10,619 nucleotides of DNA from the NCBI GenBank assembly GCA_041946755.1, contig JBHGBB010000138.1, positions 1 to 10,619 on the forward strand, written 5' to 3'. The position numbers and the translations under genes are program-made. This stretch comes from JBHGBB01 sp041946755. GTDB lineage: Bacteria > UBP4 > UBA4092 > JAOAEQ01. Of the stretch, positions 1 to 6,000 are shown one piece after another; within the stretch, counting starts at the first letter, position 1, and every line of letters starts with the position of its first letter. A model generated the notes under the pieces. That model was not told the origin of the DNA. It did no database searches and worked only from the letters and a program-made list of their open reading frames with translations.

Positions 1-666
1 GCCAGGTTGATGTTTCTGAATTATCCGAATAATCCGACCGGAGCTACCGTAACTGTCGAATTTTTCAATCAGGTGGTAGATTTAGCTAAAAAACATAATC
101 TCATTGTCTGCCATGATGCCGCTTATACCGAAATCAGTTATGATGGATACCAAGCGCCGAGTTTTATGCAAGCAACCGGTGCAAAAGAGGTTGGAATCGA
201 ATTCCATTCCTTATCAAAAACATGTAATATGACCGGTTGGCGGATAGGGTTTGCCGTTGGAAATGCTGAAATCTTGTCCGGTTTATTGTTTGTAAAAAGC
301 AATCTCGATTCCGGAGTATTCGGTGCGATTCAGGAAGCAGGGATAACCGCATTATCCGGCGATATGGGGTATGTTACCGAATTGAGAAATATCTATCAGA
401 AACGCAGAGATGTTTTGGTTAAAGGATTGAAACAGTGTGGATTATCCGTTACGGTACCCAAAGCCGGGTTTTATGTTTGGATCGATGTTCCGAAACAATA
501 TAAATCGATGGCGTTTACCGAAAAATTATTACAGGAAGCGGGTATAGTGTCGACACCTGGGATAGGATTCGGTAAATTTGGTGAAGGGTTTGTTCGCATG
601 ACCTTAACTACTACCGAAGCTAGATTGGCGGAAGCAGTTGACCGAATCGCTAAAATCAAGCTATAA
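1..666 (+). CDS. dapL: LL-diaminopimelate aminotransferase, C-terminal part (5' end outside window)
   Basis: This is a PLP-dependent fold-type I aminotransferase. DapL converts tetrahydrodipicolinate plus glutamate to LL-diaminopimelate and 2-oxoglutarate in the cytosol, for lysine and peptidoglycan. The frame is open from base 1, so about 221 C-terminal residues of an expected 385-410 are present. Visible motifs, numbered from the first complete codon, are NYPNNPTGA (7-15), the PLP-ring Asp and Tyr in CHDAAYTE (D39, Y42), and the Schiff-base lysine in SLSKTCNMTGWRIG (K73) with the phosphate-binding R81. The substrate-carboxylate arginine is in GEGFVRMTL (R199). The stretches GIEFHSLSK, KSNLDSGVF and PGIGFGKFGEG match the DapL subgroup better than aspartate or alanine aminotransferases. 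The natural stop is TAA at 664-666. folK follows after 103 bp on the same strand. The family is certain; DapL specificity is inferred from subgroup motifs. Confidence 0.85.
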   Translation, partial: ARLMFLNYPNNPTGATVTVEFFNQVVDLAKKHNLIVCHDAAYTEISYDGYQAPSFMQATGAKEVGIEFHSLSKTCNMTGWRIGFAVGNAEILSGLLFVKSNLDSGVFGAIQEAGITALSGDMGYVTELRNIYQKRRDVLVKGLKQCGLSVTVPKAGFYVWIDVPKQYKSMAFTEKLLQEAGIVSTPGIGFGKFGEGFVRMTLTTTEARLAEAVDRIAKIKL

Positions 667-706
667 TATTAGTATAAATAGCGCTAGAAGATTTGGCATG
701 TGATGT

Positions 707-748
707 ACATAGAAGACATCTGGTAATAACCAGGTTTTCTATCTATGT
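707..748 (+). other. Imperfect hairpin between dapL and folK
   Basis: Arms ACATAGA (707-713) and TCTATGT (742-748) pair. An inner CTGG/CCAG pair closes a TAATAA loop, with mismatches between the two pairings. No U-tract follows on the + strand, so it is not a convincing terminator. It could be a processing site or a weak leader structure for folK. No known riboswitch consensus is recognisable. Confidence 0.25.
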
Positions 749-756
749 TCGTCAGT

Positions 757-761
757 AAAGG
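757..761 (+). promoter_or_regulatory. Shine-Dalgarno site of folK
   Basis: AAAGG lies 8 nt before the ATG at 770 and 11 nt before the second ATG at 773. This spacing favours the first of the two adjacent ATG codons as the folK start. It is the clearest ribosome-binding site among the + strand genes here; panC and nadA have none that is obvious. Confidence 0.45.
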
Positions 762-769
762 TTTGGACT

Positions 770-1312
770 ATGATGCGAAGAATCGCGTATATATCGTTAG
801 GATCGAATTTAGGTAATCGTAGTGATAATATTCAACAGGCAATCGATTATCTTTATGCCTGTCCGCAGGTGAAAATATTAAAAATATCATCGTTGTATAA
901 AACCGAACCCTGGGGTGATAAAAACCAGCCGGAATTCTTGAATGCCGTAATCAAACTGCAAACGGATTTGGGGCCGGAGTCTTTGCATCGTTATTTGCAA
1001 GAAATCGAATATAAACTGCACCGGAAAAGAGAGAAAAAATGGGGGCCGCGAACCATTGATTTAGATATCCTCTTTTTTGGTAAGATTCTTATCGACGAAG
1101 AAGATTTGAAAGTACCGCATCCGGAAATAGCCGACCGAGCATTTGTGCTCATTCCATTGGCGGAAATAGCGCCAAAACTCTACCATCCAGTACTAAAAAA
1201 GACCATCGCTACCTTGCTCTCTGAACTGAAATCACGGGCGCGTCTTGCTGCTCGAAAAGGCGAAAAGTTTGAGATGGAAAAAGTTCAGAAATTCGGTAAA
1301 ATTAAGGTTTAA
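770..1312 (+). CDS. folK: 2-amino-4-hydroxy-6-hydroxymethyldihydropteridine pyrophosphokinase (HPPK)
   Basis: FolK transfers pyrophosphate from ATP to 6-hydroxymethyl-7,8-dihydropterin, the step before dihydropteroate synthase in folate synthesis. The protein has 180 residues, slightly longer than the usual 155-165. The N-terminal beta-strand ends in SLGSNLGNR (9-17). The family signature KKWGPRTIDLDILFFG (89-104) carries the two Mg-binding aspartates D97 and D99. VPHPEIADRAFVLIPLAEIAP (115-135) is the conserved HPPK C-terminal motif with H117. The extra length is a basic tail (about 155-180, rich in K, R and E) with no domain I recognise. It is not fused to FolB or FolP. panB follows after 85 bp on the same strand. 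folK beside panB and panC is a known arrangement in several bacteria. Confidence 0.95.
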   Translation: MMRRIAYISLGSNLGNRSDNIQQAIDYLYACPQVKILKISSLYKTEPWGDKNQPEFLNAVIKLQTDLGPESLHRYLQEIEYKLHRKREKKWGPRTIDLDILFFGKILIDEEDLKVPHPEIADRAFVLIPLAEIAPKLYHPVLKKTIATLLSELKSRARLAARKGEKFEMEKVQKFGKIKV

Positions 1313-1316
1313 TTCT

Positions 1317-1347
1317 AACACTAAGTACTTAAAACGAATTTAGTGTT
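1317..1347 (+). other. Short inverted repeat between folK and panB
   Basis: AACACTAA (1317-1324) and TTAGTGTT (1340-1347) form a perfect but AT-rich 8-bp stem around a 15-nt loop, 4 nt after the folK stop. The bases after it (GCTTAATTCTGCG) are not a U-tract. At best it is a weak terminator or an mRNA 3'-end stabiliser, or an operator for the panB leader. The function is unknown. Confidence 0.3.
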
Positions 1348-1397
1348 GCTTAATTCTGCGTTGTTATTCTCTTAACTACATCCTGACTAGGATTATT

Positions 1398-2246
1398 ATG
1401 ACCGTAACCAAACTCGTTCAGATGAAAAAGGAAGGGAAGAAAATCGTTGCACTAACCGCATACGATTTTCTGAGCGCACGGATATTAGATCAACTGGGGA
1501 TAGATATTATTATTGTTGGTGATTCCGTCGCTCAGGTGCTCGGTTATGAAAATACGTTACCGGTAACTATAGAAGAAATGCTGCATCATACGAAAGCAGT
1601 ATGCCGAGGTAACGGCTCTGCGGTAGTAGTAGCAGATATGCCGTTTATGTCATATCAGGTGAGTGTAGCAGACGCGGTCCGTAATGCCGGTAGATTCGTT
1701 AAAGAAGCCGGCGCGCATGCGGTTAAAATTGAAGGTGGACTGGAACGCAGTGAAACGATCACCGCTATTTTAACCGCTGGCATTCCGGTGATGAGCCATA
1801 TTGGTATCGTTCCCCAATCATATCATCGTACCGGCGGGTATAAAGTTCCGGGTAAAAATGCTGAAGATGCTAAACGACTATTAGATGAAGCGATAGGTTT
1901 AGCCAACCTTGGGGTATTTGCCATAGTCCTGGAATGTGTCCCTTGGAAAATAGCGCAGGTTATTTCTGAACATATTTCAATACCGACGATAAGTATCGGT
2001 TCCGGTGTTGGTTGTGACGGCCAGGTTCTGGTATTGCATGATATATTAGGGATGTACGAAGGTAAAATCCCGAAACATGTTAAAGTTTATGTCCAATTAG
2101 TAGAAGAAATGAAATCGGCGATTAAACAATATCAATTAGAAGTTCAAACCAGTAAATTTCCTACCCCAACTCAATCGTTTGAAATCGACGAACCTGAATT
2201 CCAGAAATTCTTGGAAATAGTCCATAATCCGAAATCAAAAATCTAA
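1398..2246 (+). CDS. panB: 3-methyl-2-oxobutanoate hydroxymethyltransferase (ketopantoate hydroxymethyltransferase)
   Basis: PanB is the first committed step of pantothenate synthesis. It transfers a hydroxymethyl group from 5,10-methylene-tetrahydrofolate to 2-oxoisovalerate, giving ketopantoate, in the cytosol as a Mg-dependent TIM barrel. The 282 residues cover the whole family (about 265) plus a short extra C-terminal tail (about 250-282). Metal and catalytic residues sit in family motifs: D42 and S43 in VGDSVAQVLGY, D80 in ADMPFMSYQ, K110 and E112 in AVKIEGG, H134 in MSHIG, and the catalytic glutamate E179 in VLECVP. IPTISIGSG and CDGQVLVLHDILGM (206-219) match the substrate-closing region. 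AGGA (1389-1392) lies 5 nt before the ATG. Its folate cofactor links it metabolically to folK just upstream. panC begins 33 bp downstream. Confidence 0.97.
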   Translation: MTVTKLVQMKKEGKKIVALTAYDFLSARILDQLGIDIIIVGDSVAQVLGYENTLPVTIEEMLHHTKAVCRGNGSAVVVADMPFMSYQVSVADAVRNAGRFVKEAGAHAVKIEGGLERSETITAILTAGIPVMSHIGIVPQSYHRTGGYKVPGKNAEDAKRLLDEAIGLANLGVFAIVLECVPWKIAQVISEHISIPTISIGSGVGCDGQVLVLHDILGMYEGKIPKHVKVYVQLVEEMKSAIKQYQLEVQTSKFPTPTQSFEIDEPEFQKFLEIVHNPKSKI

Positions 2247-2279
2247 AATCCTAAAGATTGCATCCTTTCAGATTATCTT

Positions 2280-3125
2280 ATGTATATCACTAAATCTATA
2301 GCCGAAATGAAATTATGGGTAACACAACAGCATCGGGAAAATAAAACCATCGGGTTTGTTCCGACGATGGGATATCTCCATGAAGGGCATCTCAATCTGA
2401 TGCGGGCGGCAAAACAGCAATGCGATTTAGTAGTAGTGAGTATCTATGTAAATCCGACGCAGTTCGGTCCCAATGAAGATTTTAGTAAATATCCGAGAGA
2501 TTTAGAGCGTGATTTTATGTTGGCGGAAGAAGTAGGAGTTGATACCGTATTTGTGCCTTCAGACAAAGAAATGTATCCTGAAGGATATAAAACGTATGTC
2601 CAGGTAGAATCCTTATCAGTCACATTATGCGGGAAAAGTCGGCCAGGTCATTTCCGAGGAGTAGCGACAATAGTAAATAAATTCATAAATATCATTCAAC
2701 CGGAGGTAATGTATTTAGGGCAAAAAGATGCGCAGCAAGCAATTCTGCTTCGGAAGATGGTATCTGACCTAAATAGTAATACCCAGGTTGTAGTAGTACC
2801 GACAACGCGAGAGCCAGACGGTCTAGCGCTGAGTTCTCGGAATAAGTATTTATCGGAATCAGAGCGTAAACAAGCTATAGTACTCTATCACTCATTACAA
2901 TTAGCGAAATCCTTGATAGAGCGAGGTGAGCGGAATAGTGAAAAAATAATTAATGCAATGCGGAATATTATTGCTGCACAACCGAGGGCTAAAATCGATT
3001 ATGTTTCGATCGTGAATCCAGAAACATTGGAAGATGTCCAGCAGATAGAATCACAGGTATTGATAGCTCTGGCCGTATTTATCGGTAAAACGAGATTGAT
3101 TGACAATGTATTAATAACGAAATGA
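2280..3125 (+). CDS. panC: Pantothenate synthetase (pantoate-beta-alanine ligase)
   Basis: PanC joins D-pantoate and beta-alanine through a pantoyl-adenylate intermediate, using ATP, to make pantothenate in the cytosol. It belongs to the class I tRNA-synthetase-like nucleotidyltransferases. The full-length 281 residues include PTMGYLHEGH (28-37) with the HIGH-type H34 and H37. They also include YVNPTQF (56-62) and PRDLERD (72-78), RPGHFRGVATIVNKF (121-135) for pantoate and ATP binding, YLGQKDAQQ (145-153) with K149, and the KMSKS-like loop ALSSRNKYLS (183-192). The C-terminal domain ends normally at LIDNVLITK. No clear Shine-Dalgarno precedes the ATG at 2280. With panB 33 bp upstream, it is almost certainly co-transcribed. 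panD, for the beta-alanine supply, is not in the window. Confidence 0.97.
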   Translation: MYITKSIAEMKLWVTQQHRENKTIGFVPTMGYLHEGHLNLMRAAKQQCDLVVVSIYVNPTQFGPNEDFSKYPRDLERDFMLAEEVGVDTVFVPSDKEMYPEGYKTYVQVESLSVTLCGKSRPGHFRGVATIVNKFINIIQPEVMYLGQKDAQQAILLRKMVSDLNSNTQVVVVPTTREPDGLALSSRNKYLSESERKQAIVLYHSLQLAKSLIERGERNSEKIINAMRNIIAAQPRAKIDYVSIVNPETLEDVQQIESQVLIALAVFIGKTRLIDNVLITK

Positions 3126-3150
3126 AATGGTTAATTAGTTAAATGGTTAA
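3125..3150 (+). repeat. Two direct 10-bp repeats AAATGGTTAA before nadA
   Basis: AAATGGTTAA occurs at 3125-3134 and again at 3141-3150, a 16-nt period, starting on the last base of the panC stop codon. Just beyond is an imperfect inverted repeat (AGAAAA..CAA at 3154-3164 against TTG.TTTTCT at 3170-3179, 5-nt loop). The repeats could be an operator for the nadA gene or a chance AT-rich duplication. No consensus of a known NAD-pathway regulator is recognised with confidence. Confidence 0.35.
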
Positions 3151-3221
3151 ACAAGAAAAATCAAGGCTATTGGTTTTCTCATGCAATCTATTTATCTGAT
3201 TATGCGTATTTGACTTACTCT

Positions 3222-4136
3222 ATGGAAACGAAACAGTTTTATGTAACTGAGATAAATCGGTTACGAAAAGAACGGAACGCCGTTATTCTGGCTCATAATT
3301 ACCAGCAGGCTGAAGTGCAGGATATTGCTGATTATACCGGAGATTCACTGGGATTAAGTATTATGGCTGCGAAAACTGATGCCGCGGTAATCGTGTTTTG
3401 TGGCGTCCATTTTATGGCAGAATCCGCAGCGATTTTATCGCCTCAGAAAACCGTCTTATTACCAGACCTTGACGCCGGATGCCCATTAGCAGATATGGCG
3501 AAAGCGGAAGATGTTGTTGCAAAAGCGAAACAAATTCCAAATGCCGTTGTCGTCAGTTATGTAAATACGACTGCTGCAGTTAAAGCGGTGAGTGATATCT
3601 GCTGTACTTCAGGGAATGCAGTTAAAGTAGTTAAATCCATACCACAAGATAGACCAATATTATTTGTTCCGGATAAAAACCTAGGTAGCTGGGTTGAAGA
3701 ACAAACAGGACGAAAGATGGTTTTATGGGATGGGTATTGTCCGACACATGATTATATATTAGCTAATGAAGTTCGAGAAATAAAAGCGCAATATCCACAT
3801 GCCATGTTTATTTGCCATCCTGAATGTCGTCCTGAGGTTCGGCAATTGGCAAATAAAGTATGTAGTACTGAGGGTATTGTTAAATATGTTAAACAATCAA
3901 AAAGTACCGAATTTATTATTGGCACCGAAAAAGGGATTCTCCATCGATTACAAAAAGATAATCCACAAAAACAATTTCATCTCGCCTCAAACAGGCTATT
4001 ATGCCCGAATATGAAAATTACTACGTTAAGTTCAGTTTACCGCGCTTTGTTGAATTTAAAACCGGTAATAACCGTTCCATTAGAAATCCAAGTTCCAGCG
4101 AAACGAGCGCTAGATAAAATGATTGAAATTGTTTAG
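3222..4136 (+). CDS. nadA: Quinolinate synthase (4Fe-4S enzyme)
   Basis: NadA condenses iminoaspartate (from NadB) with dihydroxyacetone phosphate to give quinolinate, the precursor of NAD, in the cytosol. I chose the ATG at 3222 (304 residues). An in-frame TTG at 3210 would add MTYS, and neither start has a visible Shine-Dalgarno. The size fits the short NadA type (about 300). Counting from the TTG, the three cluster cysteines are C91 (DAGCPLADM), C177 (DGYCPTHDY) and C265 (LLCPNMK). They are spaced 86 and 88 residues, as in characterised short NadA proteins. LAHNYQ (28-33) has the catalytic tyrosine Y31. GDSL (44-47), CTSGNAV (132-138) and CHPECRPEV (202-210, with H203 and E205 near the unique iron) are also conserved. 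panC is upstream on the same strand; nadB converges from the right. Confidence 0.97.
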   Translation: METKQFYVTEINRLRKERNAVILAHNYQQAEVQDIADYTGDSLGLSIMAAKTDAAVIVFCGVHFMAESAAILSPQKTVLLPDLDAGCPLADMAKAEDVVAKAKQIPNAVVVSYVNTTAAVKAVSDICCTSGNAVKVVKSIPQDRPILFVPDKNLGSWVEEQTGRKMVLWDGYCPTHDYILANEVREIKAQYPHAMFICHPECRPEVRQLANKVCSTEGIVKYVKQSKSTEFIIGTEKGILHRLQKDNPQKQFHLASNRLLCPNMKITTLSSVYRALLNLKPVITVPLEIQVPAKRALDKMIEIV

Positions 4137-4235
4137 GTTATCCGGCCAATATTCATTATATACTTTAGATATAGATAGCAATAGAATAGGTATATTTATA
4201 AGTAAAGAGGCAATTGGAAAGAGAAATCAAGGCAA
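4137..4235. other. Spacer between convergent nadA and nadB
   Basis: A 99-bp AT-rich gap separates the two stop codons. I see no strong hairpin with a U-tract on either strand. The only notable structure is an 8-bp direct repeat AGGCAATT at 4208-4215 and 4230-4237, which overlaps the last bases of nadB. Transcription end points here are unresolved, so overlapping antisense 3' ends of the two mRNAs are possible. Confidence 0.4.
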
Positions 4236-5804
4236 TTACGATTTCCGGAAATGGCACCCGCGACTAATCCGGTTTAGGAGTGCTGCATTAATAACAATTA
4301 ACGCTACTTGAATACCATTGCGTAATCCAATAAGCGAATCGGTAAGTTTCGTTTTCCGATAGAATTGTTCTATCCGATGGCTAAGGTATACCAAGTCAGC
4401 TTCCGCTCGATCTAGTCGTTTAGTAGTTCGTACAATACCGGCATAATTCCACATGGTGGTTCTGATGGTTGCCCAATCCTGAACGATTAAAGCCGGGTCC
4501 ACATCTTCTTCCAATCCAATATCTTGCCAGGGAGGAATTTCAGTTTTAGTCCACTCGGGTAGGGCAGCCCCATGCTGAATAATATCTTGGGCTGCACGTG
4601 CTCCCCAAACTAATCCTTCTAATAAGGAAGTACTCGCAAGTCGATTGGCGCCATGTAACCCAGTACACGAAACTTCTCCAATAGCATATAGATGATTAAT
4701 ATTCGTTCTTCCCCAAATATCGACTTTAATCCCACCACAGAAATAATGTGCTGCCGGTACTACTGGAATTGGATCGATTCGGCCATCGATTCCATATTTC
4801 AAACATTTCTGATATACCGTTGGAAACCGTTCGGCAATATCGATTCCCTTTTTGATTATTGGCGATAAATCAAGGAGAACATGAGCATCCGATCGCTTGA
4901 GCATTTCTTCATGGATAGACCGGGCAACAACATCTCGTGGCGCTAAATCTTCTAATTCCGGATCATAGTTTTTCATGAAATATTCCCCGGATTTATTCAT
5001 CAATTTCGCTCCTTCTCCCCGGAGTGATTCGGAAATTAGAAATCGATCGGCATCTTTATGGAAGAATGCAGTTGGGTGGAATTGAATATATTCAGTATTG
5101 AGTAAAGTCGCTCCAGCACGAGCTGCCATCGCGAGGCCATCACCGCGAGCTCCTTCCGGATTCGTAGTATGCAAAAATAATTGACCAATACCACCAGTAG
5201 CGAGAATCGTCTTGCCGGCAAAAATCGTTTCAACAGCGCGGGTTTTATTGTTTAAGGCATATACTCCAGCGCAGGTAACATTTTCATAAATCGATAGTGG
5301 ATTGGTAGAATGGTGCGGTCGAGTAATTAAATCGATTGCGGTATAATTGGAGAGAACGGTGATATTCCGCAATTTTTTAATGGTATTGATTAGTCGGTCT
5401 TCGATAGCTGCACCGGTAGCATCATTTGCATGGAGTATCCGCCGTTTGGAATGCGCTGCTTCCAGGGTAATATCAAAATTCCCGCCGGTGTCCCGGCTGA
5501 AGGCAACTTGGAGTTGGTCAATTAAAAAACTCTTTACTAACTTCGGTCCATCTTCAGCTAGAATATGAACTGCGACAGGATTACATAATCCATCCCCGGC
5601 TTCAACAATATCATGAGCGAGGATGTCAGGAGTATCATCTTCACCAAGCGATACAATGCCACCTTGAGCATATTTGGTATTCGATTCTGAAAAGTCTGCA
5701 CTCCGATTGAGTAGGATAACTTGGCAACCAGCTTCCGCCAACTTAATCGCTGTGGTACATCCGGCTATTCCGGAACCAATAATAACGACATCGGTTTCTT
5801 GCAT
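4236..5804 (-). CDS. nadB: L-aspartate oxidase
   Basis: NadB is an FAD enzyme that oxidises L-aspartate to iminoaspartate, using O2 or fumarate as acceptor, and hands it to NadA. The 522 residues compare with about 540 in E. coli. The N terminus carries the dinucleotide-binding GSGIAG (10-15), followed by SNTKYAQGGI (41-50). Substrate and catalytic residues fall in conserved motifs: E115 and H118 (LEAAHS), H243 (QFHPTAF), R262 (SESLRGEGA), R290 (LAPRDVVAR), H353 (PAAHYFCGG) and R388 (GANRLASTSL). GEVSCTGLHGANRLAS (376-391) is the family's FAD-binding C-terminal motif. The helical C-terminal domain ends at SRGCHFRKS, about where most homologues continue with an acidic aromatic tail, so the protein is slightly short but not broken. 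No Shine-Dalgarno is evident before the ATG at 5804. TTNP (213-216) and the Arg, His and Glu set separate it from succinate dehydrogenase flavoprotein. Confidence 0.96.
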   Translation of the reverse strand: MQETDVVIIGSGIAGCTTAIKLAEAGCQVILLNRSADFSESNTKYAQGGIVSLGEDDTPDILAHDIVEAGDGLCNPVAVHILAEDGPKLVKSFLIDQLQVAFSRDTGGNFDITLEAAHSKRRILHANDATGAAIEDRLINTIKKLRNITVLSNYTAIDLITRPHHSTNPLSIYENVTCAGVYALNNKTRAVETIFAGKTILATGGIGQLFLHTTNPEGARGDGLAMAARAGATLLNTEYIQFHPTAFFHKDADRFLISESLRGEGAKLMNKSGEYFMKNYDPELEDLAPRDVVARSIHEEMLKRSDAHVLLDLSPIIKKGIDIAERFPTVYQKCLKYGIDGRIDPIPVVPAAHYFCGGIKVDIWGRTNINHLYAIGEVSCTGLHGANRLASTSLLEGLVWGARAAQDIIQHGAALPEWTKTEIPPWQDIGLEEDVDPALIVQDWATIRTTMWNYAGIVRTTKRLDRAEADLVYLSHRIEQFYRKTKLTDSLIGLRNGIQVALIVINAALLNRISRGCHFRKS

Positions 5805-5861
5805 AATATTAGCGCAAATGGAAGATATTATCTGAGTAGAACGATACGGTTATTTAAAACT

Positions 5862-5891
5862 ATTTTACTGTGTTTTAGCATACCTATGCAA
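5862..5891 (-). promoter_or_regulatory. Candidate sigma-70-type promoter for nadB
   Basis: Read on the - strand, TTGCAT (5891-5886) and TAAAAT (5867-5862) are separated by 18 nt. The -10 matches consensus at 5 of 6 positions and the -35 at 3 of 6. Transcription would begin about 50 nt before the nadB ATG. The 12-bp palindrome GCATA-CC-TATGC (5878-5889) overlaps the -35 and spacer and could be an operator half-site pair. This is a motif-based guess. Confidence 0.3.
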
Positions 5892-5917
5892 GTCTACTTC
5901 CGTAGCATATCGATACT

Positions 5918-5957
5918 AAAAAATAGTCCGATGTTACTGAATTTATAACATCGGACT
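5918..5957 (-). terminator. Rho-independent terminator of the giant surface-protein gene
   Basis: On the - strand a perfect 12-bp stem (AGTCCGATGTTA at 5957-5946, TAACATCGGACT at 5936-5925) closes a 9-nt loop. One base later comes a run of six T (5923-5918). It begins 43 nt after the stop codon at 6001-6003. It would stop transcription of the large gene before the nadB promoter, making nadB an independent unit. On the + strand the stem is not followed by T, so it is directional. Confidence 0.88.
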
Positions 5958-6000
5958 GTAATTCCAGTAAAATTAATGCTATTTAATAGAAACTTGCAGT

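Noticed and set aside
667..769. Folate (THF) riboswitch before folK
   Set aside because: Only one imperfect hairpin is present and no conserved THF-riboswitch core could be recognised.
1317..1347. Rho-independent terminator after folK
   Set aside because: The stem is AT-rich with a 15-nt loop and no U-tract follows, so it is listed only as an inverted repeat.
3126..3221. NAD-sensing riboswitch (nadA motif) in front of nadA
   Set aside because: The leader is short and AT-rich and lacks the paired GC-containing hairpins expected for that class.
4123..4311. Small + strand open frame across the nadA-nadB spacer
   Set aside because: It overlaps the ends of both conserved genes, its sequence is low-complexity, and it has no family features.
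5347..5568. Small + strand open frame inside nadB
   Set aside because: It is antisense to strongly conserved NadB coding sequence and encodes nothing recognisable.
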